Origin: an uncultured Collinsella sp.
Lineage (GTDB): Bacteria; Actinomycetota; Coriobacteriia; Coriobacteriales; Coriobacteriaceae
Reading direction: 5' to 3'
DNA: 13,561 nt
Assembly: GCA_902474645.1 (NCBI GenBank)
Contig: CABRWN010000039.1
Span: 1-13,561, forward strand
A model generated the notes under the pieces. It was given only the letters and a program-made list of their open reading frames with translations, ran no database searches and was not told the DNA's origin. The position numbers and the translations under genes were made by a program. Positions 1-7,529 of this stretch are shown piece by piece (the stretch's first letter is position 1; each line of letters opens with the position of its first letter).

Positions 1-3000
1 TCGGGCGCGAACCGCACCGAGGCGGCCTACGGCGTGCTGCTTGAGGCCGTGTGCGCCCACTACGCCGAGGCCATGCCGTACCTGTTCGGCGAGGCGGCTG
101 CGTCGAGCCTGGCCATGCCCCAGGGGCTTCTGGCAGAGGACTCGATCCTGCGGCGCATCGTGGCAGACATGGACGACGACGCCTGCGAGTCCGTCGAGGT
201 GCTGGGCTGGCTGTACCAGTTCTACGTGGCGGAGCGCAAGGACGAGTTCTTCAACAGTAAAAGGAAAGCAAAGCCTGAAGATTTAGCGCCCGCTACCCAG
301 CTGTTTACGCCCGACTGGATCGTGAAGTACCTGGTGGAGAACTCGCTGGGGCACCTGTGGATGCTCAACAACCCCGGCAGCGCCCTGGCGGGAAAGATGG
401 ACTACTACATAGCGCCCGAGGGCGAGACCGAGGACTTCATCGAGGTGTACTCGCCCGAAGACCTGACGGTGTGCGACCCGGCTTGCGGCAGCGGCCACAT
501 CCTGGTGTACGCGTTCGACGTGCTGTTCGAGATCTACCAGGAGGAGGGCTACCTGCCCGAGGACATACCGGCGCTCATCCTGCAGAAGAACCTGTTCGGC
601 ATGGAGATTGACGGGCGCGCCGCCGAGATCGCGAAGTTCGCCCTTGAGATGAAGGCGCGCGAGAAGGACCCCGGCTTCTTCGAGAAGCGCATTGACGCGA
701 ACGTGACGGTGCTGGAAACGGTGAAGTTCGAGCCTGGCGCCCTCGCCGGCGCAGGCCCGATTGCGGGCGCCACCGAGCTGCTGGACGCCTTCGCGCACAT
801 GACCGAGGTGGGCAGCCTCTACGTGCCTGCCCCAGGCGACATGGCGGCGGTGGACAATGCCATAGCGAACTTCAGCGAGGACGACTTGTTTGGAGCTAAT
901 GCGCTCAAAAAGCTGCGCACGATGAAGAGCGTGCTCGAGGCACTCTCGTGCCGAGCGGATTGCGTGGTCGCGAATCCGCCGTATATGGGCAGCGGCAAGT
1001 TTGGTGTCTGGATGAGTCGATGGATCAGAGAAAAATACCCAAATGGGGGCAATGATCTATGCACGTGCTTCATTGAAAGAGGATTCGAATTAATGGAAGA
1101 TAAGGGCTTCGAATCAATGATTACGGCTTCATCCTGGATGTTTTTATCTTCGTATGAGAATATGCGAGTTGAACTGCTATCTAAATGCCGTATATCTTCA
1201 ATGATCCAGCAATCTACGCATGGTTTTGCTGGCGTTACTGTGCCGACTGTCATGTTTTCGATTGAAGCGAGTAAAACTAGCTCGATGGGAAATTACATTC
1301 GATTGGAAAACTTTGATCGCCCGCAATGGCAGCGGCCTAGAGCGCTTGAGGCAATTAATGATCCGTCTTGCCCTTGGCGATATTGCGCAAATCAAGATGA
1401 TTTCAATGCGATCCCGGGACACATTATTGCGTATTGGACTACGGAAACCATGCGGGCGAATTTCGCTAAAGGGATTACAACGGGCAAGAATGATTTGTAT
1501 TTGAGATTTTGGTGGGAGGTAGCTATCAATCGGCTGACGCAAAGTCGGCGTAGTATTGGTGACCGTATTGAGTCTTGTTGGGTCCCCGCTGACAAAGGCG
1601 GAGAATTTAGAAAATGGTATGGCAATAATTGTTTTGTCATCGATTGGCGTAATAACGGGCAGGCAATTATTGATTCACCCGCATCGACTCCGCGCAATTT
1701 GAGTGCAACTTTTTTGCCCTCTAGTGCTTGTTCGAAAATATCATCTGGCGATATTGCTTTTCGTCATCACGACGGCGGATTTGTGTTTACCGATGCCGCT
1801 GTCAGCCTGACGGGCCGCGAGTCTCAACAGGCTGTTGTTGAAGGGTTCCTCAATTCAAGTGTTGCTTTGGCAATGATGAAAGTGCTAGCTCCGACATTGA
1901 ATTTTGAGGTTGGTCAAATCAGGTCGCTTCCGTTATTTACCGTTGGCAAAAATAAAGAAGCCATCGATTTGCTGGTCGACAACTCGCGGTGCGTATCTCG
2001 CACCGATTGGGACTCCTTCGAAACCTCTTGGGACTTCGAGTGGCACCCGCTTGCGCCTTCCGCTCACGAACGCGCTGAGCAGCTCTCCTACGGCATGAAT
2101 TCCGATGCCCGCGCGGCCTCCGTTTCGCTCATCTCGGAGCGGTTCAAGCGCTGGAGTATCGAGTGCGACGAGCGCTTCAGCCAGCTCAAGTCCAACGAGG
2201 AGGAGCTCAATCGCATCTTCGCGTGCATCTACGGAATGGGGGGCGAGGTGCCCATCGAGGTGCCCGACGACAAGGTGTCGGTACGCCGAGCCGACCTGGT
2301 GCGCGACGTGAAGTCTCTCGTTTCCTACGGCGTCGGCTGCATTATGGGACGCTACTCCACGTTTGCACCCGGGCTCATCCTGGCCGACGCGCAACAGACC
2401 GTCGGCGACTTCAAGGCCAAGGTACCCGACGCCGGGTTCCTGCCCGACGAGGACGCCATCCTCCCCGTGCTCGACGGCGAGTGGTTCGGCGACGATATCG
2501 TGGTGCAGTTCCGCAAGTGGCTCGAGGTGACTTACGGCGCCGACGCCCTTGCCGACAACGTCAGGTTCATCGAGGACGCCTTGGGCAAGGTCCTTCGCAA
2601 ATACTTCGTGAAGGACTTCTACAAGGACCACTGCGCCACCTATCAGGTGACGGGCAGCGGCAAGCGCCCCATCTACTGGATGTTTTCCAGCCCCAAGGGC
2701 AGCTTCCAGGCCCTGGTGTACATGCATCGCTACACGCCGAGCACGGTGGGCCAGATCCTCACCAAGTACCTGCGCGAGGACATCGAGAAGCTCAACGCGA
2801 CCATCAGCCAGCTCGACCAAAGCGAGCGCGCGGCCGACAACCGCCAGGCCGACAAGTACCGCGCCGTGGTGCGCGAGCTATCCGATTGGGAGCGCGACGT
2901 CGTCTACCCGCTGGCCAACGAGCGCGTGGACATCGACCTGGACGACGGCGTGAAGAAGAACTACAACAAGTTCCCACGCGCCCTGGCTAAGGTTGCGGGC

Positions 3001-3018
3001 CTGAGTGAGTGGAAGTAG
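1..3018 (+). CDS. pglX: BREX adenine-specific DNA methyltransferase PglX (5' partial)
   Basis: Reading is open from base 1, so the gene starts upstream; 1005 residues are visible and full BREX-1 PglX proteins run to about 1200, so the N-terminus is missing. Seen: a helical segment ending in a TQLFTPDWIVKYLVENSLG-type stretch, SAM-binding motif I DPACGSG at visible residues 159-165, and catalytic motif IV NPPY at 325-328. These are hallmarks of gamma-class N6-adenine methyltransferases, and the whole order matches PglX. In BREX, PglX methylates a non-palindromic site to mark self DNA and is also needed for phage exclusion. The region after NPPY (about 890-1990) is AT-rich (hand counts of sample lines 33-42% GC) against about 68% on the right flank, and probably covers the target-recognition part. 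The 3' end is 20 bp before the next start, so the genes are likely cotranscribed. Confidence 0.93.
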   Translation, partial: SGANRTEAAYGVLLEAVCAHYAEAMPYLFGEAAASSLAMPQGLLAEDSILRRIVADMDDDACESVEVLGWLYQFYVAERKDEFFNSKRKAKPEDLAPATQLFTPDWIVKYLVENSLGHLWMLNNPGSALAGKMDYYIAPEGETEDFIEVYSPEDLTVCDPACGSGHILVYAFDVLFEIYQEEGYLPEDIPALILQKNLFGMEIDGRAAEIAKFALEMKAREKDPGFFEKRIDANVTVLETVKFEPGALAGAGPIAGATELLDAFAHMTEVGSLYVPAPGDMAAVDNAIANFSEDDLFGANALKKLRTMKSVLEALSCRADCVVANPPYMGSGKFGVWMSRWIREKYPNGGNDLCTCFIERGFELMEDKGFESMITASSWMFLSSYENMRVELLSKCRISSMIQQSTHGFAGVTVPTVMFSIEASKTSSMGNYIRLENFDRPQWQRPRALEAINDPSCPWRYCANQDDFNAIPGHIIAYWTTETMRANFAKGITTGKNDLYLRFWWEVAINRLTQSRRSIGDRIESCWVPADKGGEFRKWYGNNCFVIDWRNNGQAIIDSPASTPRNLSATFLPSSACSKISSGDIAFRHHDGGFVFTDAAVSLTGRESQQAVVEGFLNSSVALAMMKVLAPTLNFEVGQIRSLPLFTVGKNKEAIDLLVDNSRCVSRTDWDSFETSWDFEWHPLAPSAHERAEQLSYGMNSDARAASVSLISERFKRWSIECDERFSQLKSNEEELNRIFACIYGMGGEVPIEVPDDKVSVRRADLVRDVKSLVSYGVGCIMGRYSTFAPGLILADAQQTVGDFKAKVPDAGFLPDEDAILPVLDGEWFGDDIVVQFRKWLEVTYGADALADNVRFIEDALGKVLRKYFVKDFYKDHCATYQVTGSGKRPIYWMFSSPKGSFQALVYMHRYTPSTVGQILTKYLREDIEKLNATISQLDQSERAADNRQADKYRAVVRELSDWERDVVYPLANERVDIDLDDGVKKNYNKFPRALAKVAGLSEWK
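890..1990 (+). other. AT-rich mosaic segment within pglX (putative specificity region)
   Basis: Within an intact reading frame, base composition falls from about 68% GC to about 33-42% GC (counted on sample 60-base lines at 1021, 1141, 1621 and 1861) and returns to about 68% by 2401. Codon choice changes too, with many A/T-ending codons. The segment starts just before the NPPY motif and covers the region where DNA specificity is expected to lie. The likely origin is recombination with a distant pglX allele. The boundaries are estimates by eye. Confidence 0.7.
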
Positions 3019-3026
3019 GCCGTGAT

Positions 3027-3033
3027 GGAGGAG
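3027..3033 (+). promoter_or_regulatory. Ribosome binding site deciding the start at 3039
   Basis: GGAGGAG lies 5 bases before the ATG at 3039. An alternative in-frame GTG at 3009 overlaps the end of pglX and has no such signal, so 3039 is preferred. Confidence 0.8.
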
Positions 3034-3038
3034 CTTCG

Positions 3039-4496
3039 ATGAAAGATGCCGGACTGCTCGTTTCCGAGCTTGCGAAAACCACCACCGAGCTCGAGTGGGT
3101 GGAGTTCAAGACCAACAACAAAGACCCCAAGATGATCGGCCGCGACATCAGCGCGCTCGCGAACTCGGCCACGCACCGCGAGGCATCGTGCGCGTACATG
3201 ATATGGGGCGTCGACGACGCAACGCACGAGGTCGTGGGGACCGAGTTCGACCACCGTACGCTGAAGTGCGGCAACGAGGAGGTCGAGAACTGGCTGCACC
3301 ACCAGCTCTCGGGCAACGCGTCGTTCGAGTTCGTCGAAGGGGAATGCGACGGGCGCCGCGTGGTGGTGCTCTCGGTCCGGCCCGCCTTCTCCCACACGGT
3401 CGACTTCGAGAACGTGGCCTACATCAGGGTGGGTTCCTACACCAAGCCGCTGAAGAGCTACCCGGCGATCGAGGCCGAGGTGTGGAACAAGATAACCAAG
3501 GCCGACTACGAGGCGTCCACGGCGCTTGAGGACGTGCCGCTGCGAAACGTTCTCGAGCTGCTCGACTATGCGAAGTACTTCGAGCTCCTGGGCCTTCCGC
3601 TGCCGCAGACCCAGAAGGAGACCGCGCGCTACCTGGGCGAGGACTGTCTGGTGGCGAAGCAAGACGACGGGCGCTTCTCGATAACGAACCTGGGAGCGCT
3701 TCTCCACGCCCGCAACCTGTCCGATTTCGCCGGCCTTGAGCGCAAGGCCGTCAGGATCGTCAAATACGAAGGCACGGGGCGGCGCGCGATATTGAAGGAT
3801 CGCGTTTCCCCCGTCGGCTACGCCAACGGCTTCGAGCAGACCATCGAGTACCTCCACGCCATCCTGCCGTCGAGCGAGCCCATCGGCGACGCGCTGCGCA
3901 CCCAGCGGGCCCCATACCCTGCCGAGGCGCTGCGTGAGCTCATGGCGAACATGCTCGTGCACCAGGACCTGACGACCTCGGGCAACGGCCCGCTCGTCGA
4001 GGTGTTCGACGACAGGGTCGAGTTCACCAACCCGGGCGCCTCGCTGGTAGAGCCCCTGCGGCTGCTCGACAACCCTCCCCGGTCGAGGAACCAACGCCTG
4101 GCCTCGCTCATGCGCCGCTTCGGCATCTGCGAGGAGCTGGGCACGGGCTGGGACAAGGTGGTCATGAGCTGCGAGGAGATGTTTCTGCCCTCGCCGAAGG
4201 TAGACGACTACGAGAGCGGCGCGGGGAGCATGAAGGTTACGCTGCGCGCCCGGGTGCCCTTCTCGAGCATGCTGCCGAGCGACAGGGTCATGGCCGCGTA
4301 CTGGCACGCGTGTGTCTGCTACATGGAGGGCGCGCCCATGGGCAACGCGTCGCTTAGGGCCCGGTTCGGCGCGGACGAGCCGAGCGCCTCGACCATATCC
4401 CGCCTGATCCGCGACACGGTGGACGCAGGGCTCATCAAGCCCTACGACCCCAACGGCGGGAGAAAGTACATGACGTACGTCCCGGCCTGGGCATGA
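3039..4496 (+). CDS. AlbA_2 (Schlafen-like) domain protein with GHKL-ATPase-like segment
   Basis: 485 residues. The N-terminal third (about residues 12-140) matches the AlbA_2/Schlafen-type domain: ELEWVEFKTN near residues 17-26, then a GRDISALANS helix and a YMIWGVDD strand. At about residues 296-340, ALRELMANMLVHQD followed by a FDDRVEFTNPG stretch resembles the HATPase_c_4 segment that often follows AlbA_2 in proteins annotated as RecG-like or transcriptional regulators. The last 80 residues look like a winged helix (SASTISRLIRDTVDAGLI). Family knowledge: such proteins bind nucleic acid and ATP, and are common in or beside defence loci; the function here is unknown. It sits between pglX and brxL where pglZ is found in the usual type 1 order, so it may be a regulator or an accessory effector of this BREX. 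GC matches the flanking BREX genes, so it does not look recently inserted. Confidence 0.85.
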   Translation: MKDAGLLVSELAKTTTELEWVEFKTNNKDPKMIGRDISALANSATHREASCAYMIWGVDDATHEVVGTEFDHRTLKCGNEEVENWLHHQLSGNASFEFVEGECDGRRVVVLSVRPAFSHTVDFENVAYIRVGSYTKPLKSYPAIEAEVWNKITKADYEASTALEDVPLRNVLELLDYAKYFELLGLPLPQTQKETARYLGEDCLVAKQDDGRFSITNLGALLHARNLSDFAGLERKAVRIVKYEGTGRRAILKDRVSPVGYANGFEQTIEYLHAILPSSEPIGDALRTQRAPYPAEALRELMANMLVHQDLTTSGNGPLVEVFDDRVEFTNPGASLVEPLRLLDNPPRSRNQRLASLMRRFGICEELGTGWDKVVMSCEEMFLPSPKVDDYESGAGSMKVTLRARVPFSSMLPSDRVMAAYWHACVCYMEGAPMGNASLRARFGADEPSASTISRLIRDTVDAGLIKPYDPNGGRKYMTYVPAWA

Positions 4497-4501
4497 CGGC
4501 C

Positions 4502-4522
4502 TTATTTGCGCGCCATTTTCAT
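4502..4522 (+). repeat. 21-bp direct repeat, copy 1
   Basis: A perfect 21-base match to 4588-4608, 86 bp away start to start, with core TTTGCGCGCCATTTTCAT. The flanks on both sides do not match, so this is not a longer decayed duplication. On the minus strand both copies read ATGAAAATGGCGCGCAAA followed by TAA. Role unknown: a binding site, a recombination point or a scar. Confidence 0.9.
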
Positions 4523-4587
4523 AGGGGGCGACAATACGGCGACGCTCTTGGAAAACGCCTGATAGAGGGCTTGCCGTCTCGGTAGTT

Positions 4588-4608
4588 TTATTTGCGCGCC
4601 ATTTTCAT
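4588..4608 (+). repeat. 21-bp direct repeat, copy 2
   Basis: This is the second perfect copy. Its last two bases are the AT of a possible brxL start ATG at 4607. The repeat therefore abuts or covers the 5' end of brxL, which puts it in a good place for control of that gene. Confidence 0.9.
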
Positions 4609-4615
4609 GGTGCGC

Positions 4616-4623
4616 GGAAAGGA
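4616..4623 (+). promoter_or_regulatory. Ribosome binding site for brxL
   Basis: GGAAAGGA ends 7 bases before the GTG at 4631. The in-frame ATG at 4607 and TTG at 4592 lack a comparable signal. BrxL homologues as I know them begin shortly before a LDKKL-type stretch, which here starts 3 codons after 4631. Confidence 0.55.
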
Positions 4624-4630
4624 CCGTTTC

Positions 4631-6802
4631 GTGGACGATTTGGACAAGAAACTCAACGACGTGTTCACGGGATACGTGGTGCGCAAGGACCTGGTGAAGC
4701 TCGTGAAGGGCAACGCCGCCGTGCCGAGCTACGTGCTGGAGTTCCTCTTGGGACAGAACTGCGCCACCGACGACGAGGAGCAGATCGAGGCCGGCGTGGA
4801 GCGCGTGCGCAGCATCCTGGCCAAGCACTACGTGCAGCGCGCCGAGGCGGGCGCCATCCGCAGCGACATCAAGCAGTCTGAGTACAAGCGCATCATCGAC
4901 AAGGTGTCCGTCACGCTCAACGAGAAGCGCGACGCCTACGAGGCCACGTTCGAGAACCTGGGCGTGAGCCGTGTCCTGGTGAGCTCGGACACGGTGAAGA
5001 AGAACAGGCGCCTGCTGGTGTCGGGAGTGTGGTGCATCGCGGACTTGGCCTACGAGCCCAACGAGGCGCGCGACGAGTCTCCCTACATCCTGATGAACCT
5101 GAAGCCCATCCAGATGAGCCGCTTCAACTTCGAGGGCTACGTGGAGCGGCGCTCGCGCTTCACCGAGGACGAGTGGATCGACGTGCTCATCCGCTCCATA
5201 GGACTGGACCCCGCGCAGCTGGGGCGGCGCGCCAAGCTGTTCCAGCTGACGCGCCTGGTGACCTACTGCGAGCGCAACTACAATCTGGTGGAGCTGGGCC
5301 CCAAGGGCACGGGCAAGAGCCACGTGTTCAGCGAGTTCAGCCCGCACGGCATCCTCATCAGCGGCGGCGAGGTGACGCCGGCGAAGCTGTTCGTGAACAA
5401 CTCGACGGGCAAGATCGGCCTGGTGGGCTACTGGGACTGCGTGGCGTTCGACGAGTTCGCCGGCAAGAGCAAGAAGCCCAAGGCCGACATCGTGGACATC
5501 ATGAAGAACTACATGGCCAACAAGAGCTTCAGCCGCGGCATCGAACAGGTGACCGCCGAGGCGTCCATGGTGTTCGTGGGCAACACGAGCCACGACGTGA
5601 GCTACATGATCAACCAGACCGACCTTCTGAACGACCTGCCCGCCGTGTACCACGACCCGGCGTTCATCGACCGCCTGCACGCCTACATACCCGGCTGGGA
5701 GATGGACATCATCCGCGGGGACATGTTCTGCAGCGACTTCGGCTTCATCGTGGACTACCTGGCCGAGGCGCTGCGCGCCATGCGTCCCATGGACTACTCG
5801 GGAGAGATAGACAAGTTCTTCGAGCTCTCCAGCAGCATATCGACGCGCGACCGCGACGGCGTGGTGAAGACGTGCGCCGGCCTGATGAAGATCCTGTTCC
5901 CTGGGCGCAACGAGACCGCCGAGGAGGCGGCCGAGATTGTGGAGTTTGCGCTGGAGCTGCGCAAGCGCGTGAAGGACACGCTCATCCGTATCGACGAGAC
6001 CTTCGAGCGGGTGGACTTCGCGTACCGCCCCAAGGAGGGCGGCGAGTGGAAGCATGTGGCGACGCTTGAGGAGCTGGACTACCCGGCGACGTACCACTCG
6101 CTGGACAAAGTGCCGTGGGAGGCGCCCGGGCAGGCTGGCGGAGACGTTACGTTGGGCGATTTCGGTGAAGAGTCTGTTGCGTCATCGGTAGTGAACGAAC
6201 CCGTGACGGATAACGATATCCGGGGAACCGAAGGGTCGCAACCCACCGCTGCGCCCGATTCGGGAGCGCGCTCTGCCTCTTCCGAATCGGTTGTAAATAC
6301 GAGACCCGTTCCGAAGCCTGGGCATCTTGCACTTCGCGAGAACCAGCGCGGAGTCTCCTACGAGAAGCTGTTCGGTGCGTATCTTGAGGGTGCTCATGAA
6401 ATAGAGATAATCGATCCTTACGTGAGGACATTCCACCAGTGCCGCAATGTCATGGAATTACTCGAAGTGGTCGTACGCCATTTCAAGTACGATACGCCTT
6501 CAATCAAGGTGCATCTGATTACGGCGCCCGACGAATACTCCGATTCGAAACAGGAGGACTATCTAGAGCGAATCAAGGACTCAATGATGCCTCTGGGGCT
6601 CGATTTCACATGGAAGATTGATGAGAGCGGAACGTTGCACGCGCGCCACCTCAAAATCGACAACGCGTGGGACATCTTGCTCGACCGAGGGCTGGATATC
6701 TGGCAGCGCTTCGACAGCAACGACGCCTTCAGCATAGAAGGCCGCATGCCCGAGATGCGCCGCGTGAAGGCGTTCGAAATCACTTACATGAAGGTTGGGT
6801 AG
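4631..6802 (+). CDS. brxL: BREX AAA+ protein BrxL with C-terminal MIT_C (PLD-like) domain
   Basis: 723 residues from the GTG at 4631 (ATG at 4607 would add 8). Residues 1 to about 480 are the BrxL core: LDKKLNDVFTGYVVRKDL at the N-terminus, Walker A GPKGTGKS at 223-230, Walker B-like VAFDEFAG with D274/E275, a sensor-1-like VFVGNTS with N318, and FIDRLHAYIPGW. BrxL is an AAA+ ring-forming ATPase acting on DNA in BREX defence. Classic BREX-1 BrxL ends in a Lon-like protease domain; none is visible here. Instead, after a low-complexity linker (about 505-565), residues 567-723 resemble the MITD1 C-terminal domain: YEKLFGAYLEGAHEIEIIDP, FHQCRN, and HARHLKIDNAWDILLDRGLD. The linker and C-domain have lower GC (about 53% in a counted line against 68% in the core), consistent with domain exchange. 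The next gene starts 6 bp downstream. Confidence 0.9.
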   Translation: MDDLDKKLNDVFTGYVVRKDLVKLVKGNAAVPSYVLEFLLGQNCATDDEEQIEAGVERVRSILAKHYVQRAEAGAIRSDIKQSEYKRIIDKVSVTLNEKRDAYEATFENLGVSRVLVSSDTVKKNRRLLVSGVWCIADLAYEPNEARDESPYILMNLKPIQMSRFNFEGYVERRSRFTEDEWIDVLIRSIGLDPAQLGRRAKLFQLTRLVTYCERNYNLVELGPKGTGKSHVFSEFSPHGILISGGEVTPAKLFVNNSTGKIGLVGYWDCVAFDEFAGKSKKPKADIVDIMKNYMANKSFSRGIEQVTAEASMVFVGNTSHDVSYMINQTDLLNDLPAVYHDPAFIDRLHAYIPGWEMDIIRGDMFCSDFGFIVDYLAEALRAMRPMDYSGEIDKFFELSSSISTRDRDGVVKTCAGLMKILFPGRNETAEEAAEIVEFALELRKRVKDTLIRIDETFERVDFAYRPKEGGEWKHVATLEELDYPATYHSLDKVPWEAPGQAGGDVTLGDFGEESVASSVVNEPVTDNDIRGTEGSQPTAAPDSGARSASSESVVNTRPVPKPGHLALRENQRGVSYEKLFGAYLEGAHEIEIIDPYVRTFHQCRNVMELLEVVVRHFKYDTPSIKVHLITAPDEYSDSKQEDYLERIKDSMMPLGLDFTWKIDESGTLHARHLKIDNAWDILLDRGLDIWQRFDSNDAFSIEGRMPEMRRVKAFEITYMKVG

Positions 6803-6808
6803 GTATAG

Positions 6809-7525
6809 TTGAACGAAACATTCAATGTTAAAGACGCGCTTAAAGAGAAGTCCGACGAGTTAAAGCGGTCGCTCGGCCTTCAGCTAGGCCACCCCGTCTC
6901 TCAAGGGGATTTAAGCGAGGAAGAATGGCTGGCTTTTCTCAACGGCTTTCTTCCGAAACGCTACGCCGCCTCAAAGGGGTTCGTCTTCGATAGCACGGGC
7001 GGAACGAGCGAGCAGATAGACGTAATAATCTATGATCCACTCCATTCCCCTCTGATCATGAAAACCAGGAACGGTGAAAAATACGTCACCGCAGAGAGCG
7101 TTTACGCCGTGTTCGAAGTCAAACAGGACGCCAACAAGGACCACATTGAATACGCGAACGAGAAGATTCAATCGGTTCTCGACCTGAAGAGGACATCAAG
7201 AGGCATGATTTCAGCCGGCGCATCCGTGCCTGCACGAAGTTTGACTCCGATTATCGGCGGGCTTTTGACCACTCGGTCAGAAAGTAAGCCCGAGACGATC
7301 GAGAAGAACATGCTCTCTTGTCCCAATGTTGACATTGTTTGTGCAGCTGAGGATGGGACATTTCATAAATATGAAGGCGAGGTTCAAGCCTCCAATGGTG
7401 ACGAGGCGGTCTTCTCCTTCTTTTATCTGCTCCTTGACGAATTGTTCAAGCTCGGCACCGTTGCTGCAATCGACATAAGAGATTACGCCGACCTTTCCCT
7501 GGAATCGTTCGAGATAGCGAGGTAA
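6809..7525 (+). CDS. DUF6602-like protein with PD-(D/E)XK-like residues
   Basis: 238 residues. The start is a TTG at 6809, preceded by a G-rich stretch (GGTTGGGTAGG) and only 6 bp after brxL. An N-terminal helical region (residues 1-50) is followed by GGTSEQIDVIIYD (D71) and YAVFEVK (E103, K105). The spacing D-x31-E-V-K between two beta strands is the classic PD-(D/E)XK nuclease pattern, so a DNase effector is plausible. The overall sequence resembles what I know as DUF6602; that name is from memory. It lies 4 bp before the CD-NTase gene, which implies translational coupling and joint function. Base use (about 42% GC in a counted line) is unlike the BREX and GmrSD genes on either side. No membrane segment or signal peptide is seen. 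Function is inferred, not known. Confidence 0.75.
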   Translation: MNETFNVKDALKEKSDELKRSLGLQLGHPVSQGDLSEEEWLAFLNGFLPKRYAASKGFVFDSTGGTSEQIDVIIYDPLHSPLIMKTRNGEKYVTAESVYAVFEVKQDANKDHIEYANEKIQSVLDLKRTSRGMISAGASVPARSLTPIIGGLLTTRSESKPETIEKNMLSCPNVDIVCAAEDGTFHKYEGEVQASNGDEAVFSFFYLLLDELFKLGTVAAIDIRDYADLSLESFEIAR

Positions 7526-7529
7526 AAGA

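Larger units (their letters stand above)
4497..4630 (+). other. Intergenic gap before brxL
   Basis: About 130 bp without a gene on the plus strand; it holds the two copies of the 21-bp direct repeat described separately. I see no convincing sigma70 promoter or terminator here, so brxL may be read through from upstream. Confidence 0.5.

Noticed and set aside
2961..4307. Long minus-strand open frame (448 codons) opposite the AlbA_2 gene
   Set aside because: Shadow frame of a high-GC gene: composition is rich in R, V, L, H and G with no domain, and the plus strand encodes a recognisable protein with an RBS.
4502..4608. Direct repeats as target-site duplications of an insertion sequence
   Set aside because: Only 65 bp lie between the copies, with no transposase and no terminal inverted repeats.
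4502..6097. 531-codon minus-strand open frame opposite brxL
   Set aside because: It mirrors the BrxL codons in a GC-rich gene and its sequence is low complexity (H, V, L, R). Only its last few codons, in the repeat region, might be a real remnant.
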